Positions 44,321 to 52,142 of a stretch of 64,000 bases of DNA are shown here, one piece after another. A program made the position numbers and the translations under genes. Source of the DNA: Lachnospiraceae bacterium (GTDB lineage Bacteria > Bacillota > Clostridia > Lachnospirales > Lachnospiraceae); NCBI GenBank assembly GCA_022799355.1, contig JAAWOG010000013.1, positions 1 to 64,000 of the forward strand, written 5' to 3'. The first letter of the stretch is position 1; every line of letters starts with the position of its first letter. Below the pieces are notes generated by a model. The model ran no database searches, was not told the origin of the DNA, and saw only the letters and a program-made list of their open reading frames with translations.

Positions 44321-45846
44321 TATCTGCTCAGGAGCTGTTCTTTCTGAATATCCTCAAAGGCGGAGTACATGGGTTCCTCTTTGGAACCGTGGAAGGTTCT
44401 GCGGATATAGTTGTTTGTTATTTTTTTCACGGTATCGGAAAGGGCCAGAACGCCTATCAGGTTCGGGATCATCATCAGTCCGTTAAAGGTGTCGGACAGA
44501 TCCCATGCAAGCCCCAGGCTGGCGGTACAGCCGAAGTAAGTCATCAGCACAAAGAGGGCTTTGTAAATGATGGTTGCTTTTTCACCAAAGAGAAATTCAA
44601 AAGCTTTTGCGCCGTAATGGCTCCAGCCAAGTACTGTGGAATAGGCGAACAGCAAAATGGCAATGGCGATGAATTTGGGGCCGATGGAGCCAAAGACGCC
44701 GGCAAATGCCTGCCCTACCAGACCGGAGCCTTCTATGTCAGTCAGCATCTGCCCTGTCTCAAGGTCTACAAGACCGGAGGAGAGGATACAAAAAGCGGTT
44801 AAAGTACAAACAACGATCGTATCCGCAAACACTTCAAAGATACTCCACATACCCTGGCGGACCGGCTCCTTTATATTGGAACTGGAATGTACCATAACGG
44901 AGGAGCCAAGGCCGGCTTCATTGGAGAAGGCCCCTCTTTTAAAGCCCCATGTGATGGCGCGGCTTACACCATAGCCGATCACACCGCCGCCTGCCGCTTT
45001 CATGGCGAAGGCGCCTTTGAAGATAGCCTGAAAGACTGCGCCGAACTGATCAATATTTGAGATACAGATAATAAGAGCACCAATGATATAGAGAATTGCC
45101 ATAAATGGAACCAGTTTTTCAGTGACAGCGGCAACTCTCTTTAAACCGCCTAAAATAACAAAGGCAGAGATGACTACGATAGCAACGCCGGTAACCTGAG
45201 TGGGAATCCGGAAGGCGGATTTCATATTTCCGGCAATGGAGTTGACCTGACTCATGTTGCCGATACCGAAACTTGCCAGCAGGCAGAAACAACTGAACAA
45301 TACGGCCAGAATAATACCGATCTGTCTGCAGCCCTTTTTGGAGCCAAGCCCGTCTCTTAAGTAATACATCGCGCCGCCGGACCATTCGCCGTTCGTGTTT
45401 TTACGGCGATAGTAAATGCCGAGGACATTTTCGGAATAATTTGTCATCATGCCGAAGATTGCCATAACCCACATCCAGAAAATAGCGCCGGGACCGCCGG
45501 AGATAATGGCGGTGGCAATGCCTACGATATTGCCGGTGCCGATTGTCGCGGCAAGGGCCGTGCAGAGGCTCTGGAACTGGGAAATAGATTTGTCGTCTTT
45601 TCCGGTATGCTTTGTGACATGTTTGTCTGCGAAGATGGCACCGATCGTATTTTTAAACCAGTGCCCGATATGGGTAAACTGAAAGCCTTTGTTGATAAAG
45701 GTCATCAGAATACCGGCCGCAAGTAAAAGCCCGATGCCGAAAGAGCCCCAGACAAAGCCGTTGACGATACCGTTAATATCGGTGACCGCATCCAGTACGG
45801 GCTGCAGGGGCTTGCTGATTTCGGTCAGTGTTTTTGCCATTAACAT
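44320..45846 (-). CDS. Alanine/glycine:cation symporter (AGCS family)
   Basis: A 508-aa membrane protein with about 11 helices that imports alanine or glycine with sodium or protons. Family blocks: GTGNIVGIATAI (about 88-99), GPGAIFWMWVMA, GGAMYYLRDGL and FKRGAFSNEAGLGSS (about 295-309). The start at 45846 follows GAGGAGGG at 7 nt; eight extra codons upstream are open but unlikely to be used. A 7-bp inverted repeat lies about 45 nt upstream. Confidence 0.93.
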   Translation of the reverse strand: MLMAKTLTEISKPLQPVLDAVTDINGIVNGFVWGSFGIGLLLAAGILMTFINKGFQFTHIGHWFKNTIGAIFADKHVTKHTGKDDKSISQFQSLCTALAATIGTGNIVGIATAIISGGPGAIFWMWVMAIFGMMTNYSENVLGIYYRRKNTNGEWSGGAMYYLRDGLGSKKGCRQIGIILAVLFSCFCLLASFGIGNMSQVNSIAGNMKSAFRIPTQVTGVAIVVISAFVILGGLKRVAAVTEKLVPFMAILYIIGALIICISNIDQFGAVFQAIFKGAFAMKAAGGGVIGYGVSRAITWGFKRGAFSNEAGLGSSVMVHSSSNIKEPVRQGMWSIFEVFADTIVVCTLTAFCILSSGLVDLETGQMLTDIEGSGLVGQAFAGVFGSIGPKFIAIAILLFAYSTVLGWSHYGAKAFEFLFGEKATIIYKALFVLMTYFGCTASLGLAWDLSDTFNGLMMIPNLIGVLALSDTVKKITNNYIRRTFHGSKEEPMYSAFEDIQKEQLLSR

Positions 45847-45889
45847 AGGTAATCCCTCCTCAATATACAATTGTCATAACATAAAAATA

Positions 45890-45907
45890 GATAATCCGAA
45901 GATTATC
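45890..45907. promoter_or_regulatory. Inverted repeat upstream of the AGCS gene
   Basis: GATAATC-CGAA-GATTATC, a perfect 7-bp repeat 44-61 nt upstream of the start. It may be a hairpin in the leader or an operator. Confidence 0.4.
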
Positions 45908-46033
45908 CTGATGCGGAAATGTATAAAAAACAGATGTCATTTCTTCGGGTTCACGTCTTTGTGAACGGGTGACAAATATGAGTTTAGCAATAAAATGAGG
46001 AAAAAGCAAGCTTTTTGCAGAAAAATGGGGAAA

Positions 46034-46063
46034 TTGGAAGGTTTCCGCTGCGTAAATTATACT
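46034..46063 (+). promoter_or_regulatory. Possible promoter of the duplicated small element
   Basis: TTGGAA (46034-46039) and TATACT (46058-46063) are 18 nt apart, ending 35 nt before repeat copy 1. Confidence 0.45.
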
Positions 46064-46098
46064 TAATACATATATATGAGAAATATGAAAAAATATGT

Positions 46099-46273
46099 CC
46101 TGAAAAGGGAGGATGCCAGGTAAGGCTTCCCTTACCTGGCACTTATTATGAAAAAGTTATTTAAATTATTACGATAATGTCTTTGTTATGAATTTAGTAT
46201 ACCCTGCAGATTTGTCTAAAGAATGATTTTCAAATTAAGTTTCTTTGAATGAAATATGAACAATTTATGAACG
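46099..46273 (+). repeat. Duplicated intergenic element, copy 1
   Basis: 175 nt that recurs at 46307-46525. It holds in order: a GGGAGG Shine-Dalgarno (46107-46112), a 12-bp hairpin with a CTTC loop (46114-46141), a 6-nt linker, a 9-codon ORF (46148-46177), and an AT-rich stretch ending ATGAACG. On the minus strand a TATACT (46201-46196) follows a conserved TTAGACAAATCT. Relative to copy 2 it lacks about 44 nt. Confidence 0.85.
46148..46177 (+). CDS. Tiny ORF encoding MKKLFKLLR
   Basis: A 9-codon frame ending TAA. The peptide is cationic and amphipathic. The Shine-Dalgarno is 35 nt upstream in primary sequence, but folding of the intervening hairpin leaves about 7 nt between them, a geometry known from phage T4 gene 38. 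Copy 2 encodes MKKLLKLLR with the same layout. Whether it is translated is unproven; the region might instead be a non-coding RNA. Confidence 0.35.
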   Translation: MKKLFKLLR

Positions 46274-46277
46274 TCCC

Positions 46278-46304
46278 ATCCGGCTTTTTCCTGACCGGAT
46301 TTTT
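46278..46304 (+). terminator. Terminator between the two element copies
   Basis: ATCCGG (46278-46283) pairs with CCGGAT (46295-46300), followed by TTTT. It would end a short transcript from copy 1. Confidence 0.65.
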
Positions 46305-46355
46305 GCCCTGAAAAGGGAGGATGCCAGGTAAAGTTCCCTCTACCTGGCAATTATT

Positions 46356-46385
46356 ATGAAAAAGTTATTAAAATTATTACGATAA
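46356..46385 (+). CDS. Tiny ORF encoding MKKLLKLLR
   Basis: The copy-2 counterpart of the 9-codon ORF at 46148. Only one residue differs (Phe to Leu). The stop overlaps the start of the next frame (TAATG). Confidence 0.35.
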   Translation: MKKLLKLLR

Positions 46386-46471
46386 TGTCTTTTGCGGAAG
46401 ATCACTTCGGAACTGATTTTTTGTTCCTGTTGTTATCTTATGTACTTAGTATAACCCGAAGATTTGTCTAA
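46385..46471 (+). CDS. Possible 28-aa hydrophobic peptide of copy 2
   Basis: A frame starting in the TAATG overlap and encoding an acidic start, a hydrophobic core (FLFLLLSYVLSI) and a basic end (TRRFV), the shape of a small single-pass membrane peptide. In copy 1 the same start leads to a stop after four codons. This is weak evidence for coding. Confidence 0.2.
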   Translation: MSFAEDHFGTDFLFLLLSYVLSITRRFV

Positions 46472-46570
46472 AAAATGATGTTCGGATTAAGTTTTTTAAA
46501 ATGAAATATGAACAATATGTGAACGGGTATCTTCCGGCGCGGACAGTATTTCGGAGAATAAAAATTGTCC

Positions 46571-47959
46571 CTACTCCACAATGTTATGCAGCCATACGCC
46601 TTTTTTCACTAAAATAAGCCCGATTACCGCCTTGATACCGTCTGCCAGCTGAATAAGGAAATAAATCCATAAGATGGGCAGTGAGGTAAGCTTTGCCAGG
46701 GCAAAAGCCAGCACGACACTGACGCACCAGATAAACACACTGTCGAAGAAGAAAGCCAGCATGGTCTTTCCGCCGGAGCGGAGCGTAAAATAAAGGCTGT
46801 TTAACAGAGCGTGCTGCGGTACAAAAATGGCAGAAATCATGATCAGTTTTGCGGCAAGCTGTTTGATATCCTCCGTGGTATTATAAAAATCAGGAAAGAG
46901 AGGCGCCGTAAAAAACATGACGACAGCCACACAGGTACACAGGAGAACGGCAAAAACGATGATCTTTGTGTCGGTCTCCCTGGCGCGTTTCATATCACCT
47001 GTGCCGAGGATCTGTCCGATAATGATCGCAACGGCTTCCCCCATGGCGATAAAGGAAATGTGAAACAGGTTACATATCGTATTGGATATATTGAGCGCGG
47101 CCACTACATGAAGTCCTTTCAGGGAATAGCAGGCGGCAAGGGTAGCCATACCGGCGGACCAAAGCGTCTCGTTCAGTAAAAGCGGGGTTCCCTTTATGGT
47201 GATTCTTTTTACAATATCGGAAGGGATGGCAAAACTCCGGTACAGCCCAACGACAAAAGCATTTTTTTCCGTATTTTTATGGGTGGCGATGACAATGATC
47301 ATCATTTCGATTACCCTCGAGAGAACCGTGGCAACTGCCGCTCCCTTTACGCCAAGCATCGGAAAGCCGAACTTTCCGTAGATCAGCAGATAGTTGAACA
47401 GCAGGTTGATGCAGATCGCCACAACGCCGGCCTTCATGGGCAGGAGTGTCTGACCGCACTCTTTTAAAGTACTGCCGTAAACCTGAGTGATCATGAAAAA
47501 GGGAAGTCCCGTCAGCATCAGAAACATATATTCCCTGCCGCTCAAAAGAGAGGCTCTTATGCTTTCCGCACTGCCCTCGCCGGTCAGGTAAAAACTGATC
47601 AGGTTCTGTCCCATACATACGCACAGAAGTACGGTCAACGCGGTGATTGCGGTGACGGTCAGCAGTTTAAAACGAACCGTGTGCCGTATGCCGTCGGTAT
47701 TTTTCTGTCCGTAGTATTGCGCGGTAAAGATCCCCGCACCGGAGACGGCTCCGAAAATGCAGAGGTTATAGACAAACAGTATCTGATTGACAATAGAAAC
47801 GCCGGTCATGGATTCGGTTCCGATCTGGCCGATCATAATATTATCCAGCATATTCACAAAGTTTGTGATACCGTTCTGGATCATGATCGGGATGGCAACG
47901 GCAAATACCATCTTGTAAAAATCCGCATCTCCGAAGTATTTTTCCCTGAATTTTCTCAT
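46571..47959 (-). CDS. MATE family efflux transporter
   Basis: A 462-aa transporter with 12 predicted helices in two related halves (about residues 15-225 and 240-450), exporting cationic drugs or metabolites with sodium or protons. The first helix segment VFAVAIPIMIQNGITNFVNMLDNIMIGQIG is split by the conserved MATE Gln/Asn residues. GGGAGAG precedes the ATG. The 70-nt leader contains a terminator-like hairpin, so expression may be controlled by attenuation. Confidence 0.92.
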   Translation of the reverse strand: MRKFREKYFGDADFYKMVFAVAIPIMIQNGITNFVNMLDNIMIGQIGTESMTGVSIVNQILFVYNLCIFGAVSGAGIFTAQYYGQKNTDGIRHTVRFKLLTVTAITALTVLLCVCMGQNLISFYLTGEGSAESIRASLLSGREYMFLMLTGLPFFMITQVYGSTLKECGQTLLPMKAGVVAICINLLFNYLLIYGKFGFPMLGVKGAAVATVLSRVIEMMIIVIATHKNTEKNAFVVGLYRSFAIPSDIVKRITIKGTPLLLNETLWSAGMATLAACYSLKGLHVVAALNISNTICNLFHISFIAMGEAVAIIIGQILGTGDMKRARETDTKIIVFAVLLCTCVAVVMFFTAPLFPDFYNTTEDIKQLAAKLIMISAIFVPQHALLNSLYFTLRSGGKTMLAFFFDSVFIWCVSVVLAFALAKLTSLPILWIYFLIQLADGIKAVIGLILVKKGVWLHNIVE

Positions 47960-47990
47960 AAATATACTCTCCCGTACAGTGCAAACTGCG

Positions 47991-48019
47991 AAAAAATCCC
48001 CCGCCGCTAGCGGCAGGGA
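47991..48019 (-). terminator. Attenuator-like terminator in the MATE gene leader
   Basis: On the minus strand a stem TCCC-(T)-GCCG / CGGC...GGGA with a CTAG loop is followed directly by TTTTTT. It starts about 10 nt after the predicted transcription start and ends about 30 nt before the ATG of the MATE gene. Confidence 0.7.
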
Positions 48020-48036
48020 ATTCAGACTTTCAGAAC

Positions 48037-48065
48037 AGTATATAAAGTTTACGAAGGAAAGTCAA
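48037..48065 (-). promoter_or_regulatory. Promoter of the MATE gene
   Basis: On the minus strand TTGACT (48065-48060) and TATACT (48042-48037) are separated by 17 nt. Confidence 0.75.
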
Positions 48066-48160
48066 GAGGATTATAGAATTTGGCTTGCCGGAAATTTTAA
48101 TAGACCTTATAGAAAGAAAAGGTGTAAAATTAAGGAAATGTTACTTTAAAGGAGAGGCAA

Positions 48161-50221
48161 ATGAACGATAGACAAAACTACGGATGGAAAGAAATGACAA
48201 TGGGAGTCTGCTATTATCCGGAGCATTGGGATAAAAAGCTATGGGCGGATGATTTGGAGCGGATGCAGGATGCCGGGATCACGGTGATCAGAATAGCGGA
48301 ATTTGCATGGAACAAGGTTGAGCCCGCGGAGGGGCATTTTGAGTTCGGATTTTTTGATGAATTTCTGGATCTGTGCGAACAGAAAAAGATGAAGGTGATC
48401 TTTGGAACCCCTACGGCAACGCCGCCGGCATGGCTGACGGAGAAATACCCGGAAGTATTGAATGCAACAAAGGAAGGGATCTTGTACCGGCATGGTGGCA
48501 GAAGGCACTATAATTATAACTCTCCGGTTTATCGAAAGCTCAGCGCGCGCATTGTGGAGAAAGAGGCGGAGCACTACGGAAAACATCCGGCAATCGTCGG
48601 ATGGCAGATTGACAACGAGCTGAATTGTGAAGCCAGTGAGTTTTATTCTGAAGCGGATTCCGCAGCGTTCCGGGTATTTCTCAAAGAGAAATACGGCACG
48701 TTGGATGGGCTGAATGAGGCCTGGGGAACCGTATTCTGGAATCAGACATATACGGACTGGAAAGAGGTGTATGTTCCCCGAAATGTGGCGGGTGACGGGA
48801 TCAATCCGCATCAGTATCTGGATTATTTCCGATTTTTGTCGGAAAGTACGGTTAAATTCTGCGGTATGCAGGCGGAGATCATCAGGAAATACAGGAAACC
48901 GGAGGATTTTATTACAACAAACGGTCTGTTTCGTAATGTGGATAACCATCGCATGGAGAAGGAATGTCTGGATGTCTATATGTATGATTCTTATCCGAAT
49001 TTTGCCTTTGGGCTGGACCGTGATCCCCTTACTGCGGACGATCTAAATGACAGAAAGTGGACGAAGAACCTGAATGAGGTAAGGTCTGTCTGTCCGCATT
49101 TCGGGATCATGGAACAGCAGGCGGGCGCGAACGGCTGGGTTACAAAGATGGAGGGACCTGCGCCTGCGCCTGGGCAGCTTACGCTGTGGGCAATGCAGAG
49201 CGTCGCACAGGGGGCGGATTTTGTTTCTTTCTTCCGATGGCGGACGTGCACGGTGGGGACGGAAATGTACTGGCACGGTATCCTGGACTATGATAACCGG
49301 GATAACAGGAAGCTGGCGGAAGTGAAAGATTTTTATAGGAAACTCAAAAGCATTGATGCGGTATGCGGGGCGGAAAACGTGGCGGCTTTTGCGCTGGTAA
49401 AGGATTACGATAATGTGTGGGATTCGGAGGCGGATGCCTGGCATCGGAGAGTGGCGGAGAGAAGTGAAAAAGAGATTTTTGCCGCGTCCGAATTATACCA
49501 TACGCCTTATAATATTGTGTATCTGCAGAAAGACAGTGAACTTTCGGACCTGTCAAAGTATCCGGTACTGCTTTATCCTCATCCGACGCTTGTCAGCAGG
49601 GAGCGGAGCGTGCTTCTGAAAAGTTATGTTGAGGAAGGCGGGACTCTTGTCATCGGCTGCAGGAGCGGCTATAAAGATATGAACGGCAGGTGTATCATGA
49701 TGCCTCAGCCTGGGCTTTTGCAGGAAATAACCGGTTCGGATGTGCGGGAATTTACGTTTACGGGCCTTGCACAGGAGGCGGTCTGGGCATCCTGCGGGGA
49801 AGAGAAAATAGAGATGCCGGTATTCAATGATATTTTGGAACCTCATGACGGTTCTAAAGCCATAGCGGTATACGGGAACGGTTATTATGCAGGAAAAGCT
49901 GCAATAACGGAGAAAAGATTTAAAAGAGGAAAGGCAATTCATTTCGGCAGTACGTTTTCCCGGAAAAATCTGAAATGGCTGTTTGAATATCTTGGGATAA
50001 AAGAGCCTTTTGCAGAACTGATAGAGGCGCCGGAGACGCTGGAAGTGGTTATGAGGAAAAAGGGGGATACATGTTATCTGTTTGTTCTGAATTTCCAGGC
50101 GGAAGAGGTAAGTTTTACGCTCAAAAGGGAGATGAGACTGCTGTACACAGGGGATACGAAGGCAAGAAAACAAAGCCTTTCCGGGTATGGAACGGCAGTT
50201 TATGAGGTGCTTTTACCATAG
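48161..50221 (+). CDS. GH42 beta-galactosidase
   Basis: A 686-aa cytoplasmic glycosidase (no signal peptide) cleaving terminal beta-galactosides. The TIM barrel (about residues 10-390) has the acid/base Glu in WQIDNELN (about residue 152) and the nucleophile Glu in GIMEQQAG (about 317). It is followed by the trimerisation domain (about 395-610) and a beta C-terminal domain. An AAAGGAGAGG site lies 4 nt from the ATG. It is a lone gene; no transporter for galactosides adjoins, so the sugar probably comes through one of the ABC systems or elsewhere. Confidence 0.94.
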   Translation: MNDRQNYGWKEMTMGVCYYPEHWDKKLWADDLERMQDAGITVIRIAEFAWNKVEPAEGHFEFGFFDEFLDLCEQKKMKVIFGTPTATPPAWLTEKYPEVLNATKEGILYRHGGRRHYNYNSPVYRKLSARIVEKEAEHYGKHPAIVGWQIDNELNCEASEFYSEADSAAFRVFLKEKYGTLDGLNEAWGTVFWNQTYTDWKEVYVPRNVAGDGINPHQYLDYFRFLSESTVKFCGMQAEIIRKYRKPEDFITTNGLFRNVDNHRMEKECLDVYMYDSYPNFAFGLDRDPLTADDLNDRKWTKNLNEVRSVCPHFGIMEQQAGANGWVTKMEGPAPAPGQLTLWAMQSVAQGADFVSFFRWRTCTVGTEMYWHGILDYDNRDNRKLAEVKDFYRKLKSIDAVCGAENVAAFALVKDYDNVWDSEADAWHRRVAERSEKEIFAASELYHTPYNIVYLQKDSELSDLSKYPVLLYPHPTLVSRERSVLLKSYVEEGGTLVIGCRSGYKDMNGRCIMMPQPGLLQEITGSDVREFTFTGLAQEAVWASCGEEKIEMPVFNDILEPHDGSKAIAVYGNGYYAGKAAITEKRFKRGKAIHFGSTFSRKNLKWLFEYLGIKEPFAELIEAPETLEVVMRKKGDTCYLFVLNFQAEEVSFTLKREMRLLYTGDTKARKQSLSGYGTAVYEVLLP

Positions 50222-50231
50222 CATATACAAA

Positions 50232-51125
50232 TCAGCCCTGTTTTTCGGAATCCTCCTGATTTTTTCGATAGAGCCGGGAAGGACGATGCCCCTCGTTTTC
50301 CGTGTAATTGTCCGTTTCGGTTACCAGAGGGGCGGCTTTTCGCCGGAAGGCGGCAGCGGGCAGTTCCTTATCCAGCACTACTTCATAGACCTGCTGGAGC
50401 TGAGTCAGGGTAAAGTATTCCGGCATCAGATGGAGCGCCAGATCCGTGTAATTGAGTTTTCCGCGCAGGCGTTCAAAGGCGTAAGCCAGAATGCGGGCGT
50501 GATCGAAAGCAAGGGAACCGGAGTCTGAAATGGTGCTCTCCGTAAAAGGTGCGCCGGTTTCCTTTTCCAGAAGTGCCTGCATAAAAATATCTTCATGAGA
50601 TAAAGTAAGCGCCCATATCTCATGTCTGCCGTTTTGCTCTTTCAGTCGGAAGGATGCCTGAAACCATGCAGCTTCATCGGCATCATCCCCGGCTTTTACC
50701 TGTACCCGGCTGCTGTCGATCAGAGCCATGTAGGAACAGCTCATAACCCAGGTTCTGGGATCTCTGTCCGGCTGGCTGAAGGTGTAGAGCTGTTCCAGAT
50801 AAACTTCGGAAACGCCGGTCTCCTCCCGCAGCTCCCGGGCGGCCGCCTGTTCCGTTGTCTCGGTGGGGCGCACAAAGCCGCCGGGCAGCGCCCAGCACCC
50901 GAGATAGGGGTGGCCGCCTCTTCGGATCAGCAGGATACGAAGTTCTTTTTCGGCAAGTTTCCGGTAATTTTCTTCCTCCGCATCGGTGACAGTGAAGATC
51001 ACCATATCTGCGGCGACGGAAGGGCGCTCGTAATTTCCCGGTTTGTAGGAGGCGAGAAACTGTTCTTCGGTCAGTCCGTTTTTATCTTTCAGGGGCTTTA
51101 GTGTGTTATGCGGTGTGTGGTCCAT
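50232..51125 (-). CDS. Nudix-domain regulator/hydrolase (NrtR-like)
   Basis: A 297-aa protein with an N-terminal Nudix domain (about residues 35-180) and a C-terminal winged helix (about 215-290, FTLTQLQQVYEVVL, FRRK, GHRPSRLYR). This is the NrtR arrangement; NrtR represses NAD-synthesis genes and releases DNA on binding ADP-ribose. The Nudix box GX5EX7REUXEEXGU is intact (about 82-104), so ADP-ribose hydrolysis is possible too. It lies 42 nt after an ADP-ribose-linked NADAR gene in one transcript. Palindromes upstream of that gene could be its operators. Confidence 0.87.
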   Translation of the reverse strand: MDHTPHNTLKPLKDKNGLTEEQFLASYKPGNYERPSVAADMVIFTVTDAEEENYRKLAEKELRILLIRRGGHPYLGCWALPGGFVRPTETTEQAAARELREETGVSEVYLEQLYTFSQPDRDPRTWVMSCSYMALIDSSRVQVKAGDDADEAAWFQASFRLKEQNGRHEIWALTLSHEDIFMQALLEKETGAPFTESTISDSGSLAFDHARILAYAFERLRGKLNYTDLALHLMPEYFTLTQLQQVYEVVLDKELPAAAFRRKAAPLVTETDNYTENEGHRPSRLYRKNQEDSEKQG

Positions 51126-51167
51126 GGTTTTATCTGTCCTTTCCTGCAGTGATATCTGTTAGAATTA

Positions 51168-51740
51168 TTAGTTTTCGGACGGTGCCTTTTCCGCCAGAAG
51201 ATCCCGTACTTCTGTCAGCGCAAAGCCAAGCAGGTTAGTTCCCCGCCAGTTGGAAGGGCACTGGGCGTTTGGGTTGGCTTTTCCCATGCCGATACCCCAG
51301 ATCCGGTCTCTGGGACTTGCCTCCACAAGAATCCGGTTTTTTGTGCCAAGGAGAAATGTCAGAAGGTCCGGGTTCTGGGTAAACTTTGCAAAGTTTCCTT
51401 TTTTGACAATCTCATAGCAGGCGCTGTCCCATGTCTCTTTATCAAAACCGGAAACTGCTCTGCCGTAGGCTTTCATTTCCTTCGGATAAGTGGTCTCCAT
51501 AATTTTCGCAAGCATTTCCTCATCGTGAAACATTCTTGCTTTTTCCGCCATCATAAACTGTTCGGCACAATTGTATTCCACGCCGTCTACCTGAAAACGG
51601 GATGGCCACCATTGGCTTAAGCAGGTTTCACTGATCTCTCCGTCTTCGGACGGAGCGTGCCCCCAGAAAAACAGAAATTTAAATTTTTCTCCGGCGTCCC
51701 AGGCTTTTTTTAAATCGGATAAATTATAGATTTGGTTCAT
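51168..51740 (-). CDS. NADAR family protein (YbiA-like)
   Basis: A 190-aa soluble protein of the NADAR fold: FLFFWGH near residue 22, the SQWWPSRF block (about 42-49), the CAEQFMMAEKARMF block (about 58-71), the GRAV turn near 93 and the ending GIGM...NWRGTNLLG (about 150-172). Members act on ADP-ribose-linked compounds, either N-glycosidic removal from riboflavin intermediates or removal of ADP-ribose from guanine. GGGAGG precedes the ATG. It is first gene of the unit with the Nudix regulator. Confidence 0.9.
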   Translation of the reverse strand: MNQIYNLSDLKKAWDAGEKFKFLFFWGHAPSEDGEISETCLSQWWPSRFQVDGVEYNCAEQFMMAEKARMFHDEEMLAKIMETTYPKEMKAYGRAVSGFDKETWDSACYEIVKKGNFAKFTQNPDLLTFLLGTKNRILVEASPRDRIWGIGMGKANPNAQCPSNWRGTNLLGFALTEVRDLLAEKAPSEN

Positions 51741-51773
51741 GGTATTCCTCCCTCGGTTTTATGTTAGTTAAAT

Positions 51774-51810
51774 GATACTTTTGCTTGTATCGGATTTGAT
51801 TTGTTAAATC
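51774..51810. promoter_or_regulatory. Two inverted repeats upstream of the NADAR/Nudix unit
   Basis: GATAC-8 nt-GTATC (51774-51791) and GATTT-GTT-AAATC (51798-51810). They lie 34-70 nt upstream of the NADAR start, where an NrtR-type repressor could bind. The remaining stretch to the sugar operon is AT-rich; another inverted pair ATTTGTC/GACAAAT lies at about 51899-51936. Confidence 0.4.
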
Positions 51811-51979
51811 ATGTTTTCGGGTTATATTTTCTTTTTATTCATTTATTATTATCAATTAGATAATATCAAAGTGATTGTATTATAAAACGATGGTTTTGAT
51901 TTGTCAAGAAAGAAAATGAATTTTTTCAAGACAAATTTTCCCCTGCATATTTCATAAAAAGTTTTGTGATTTTTGCACA

Positions 51980-52008
51980 TTGCAATAAGATTTATAGGAT
52001 GCTAAAAT
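51980..52008 (+). promoter_or_regulatory. Promoter of the second sugar ABC operon
   Basis: TTGCAA (51980-51985) and TAAAAT (52003-52008) are 17 nt apart. Transcription should start near 52015, leaving a 125-nt leader with the antitermination-like structure. Confidence 0.7.
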
Positions 52009-52030
52009 AAATTTATTAAAAAATAAATAT

Positions 52031-52099
52031 GCCTTACGGTAAGGCTTATAGTGCCATGAACGCACTGATTCCTGTTAAAGAGGGATTAGTGCGTTTTTT
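52031..52099 (+). ncRNA. Dual-hairpin leader overlapping a terminator (candidate ANTAR target)
   Basis: Hairpin P1: GCCTTAC-G-GTAAGGC (52031-52045). Hairpin P2: AGTGC, 7-nt loop, GCACT (52050-52066). Terminator: a 14-bp stem with two G-T pairs (52060-52073 with 52081-52094) followed by TTTTTT. The 3' arm of P2 is part of the 5' arm of the terminator, so P2 and the terminator exclude each other. This is the layout of leaders bound by ANTAR antiterminators. If both loops are read as 7 nt, A and G occupy positions 2 and 4 in each; the published pattern is a 6-nt loop with A1 and G4, so the match is partial. Confidence 0.6.
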
Positions 52100-52142
52100 G
52101 ACGTCCAAAAATGAGATTTTATGAGAAAAAAGGAGAAATCGG

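Larger units (their letters stand above)
46307..46525 (+). repeat. Duplicated intergenic element, copy 2
   Basis: 219 nt with the same order as copy 1: GGGAGG (46315-46320), hairpin (46322-46349; outer 9 bp identical, tip diverged), 6-nt linker, 9-codon ORF (46356-46385). A 44-nt segment absent from copy 1 follows, then the shared AT-rich end. The minus-strand TATACT (46453-46448) and the TTAGACAAATCT motif are kept. Confidence 0.85.

Noticed and set aside
46113..46151. A 12-codon frame (MPGKASLTWHLL) in the duplicated element, also present in copy 2 as MPGKVPSTWQLL
   Set aside because: Its ATG touches the Shine-Dalgarno with no spacing, and most differences between copies change residues. 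The conserved part is better explained by the hairpin stem.
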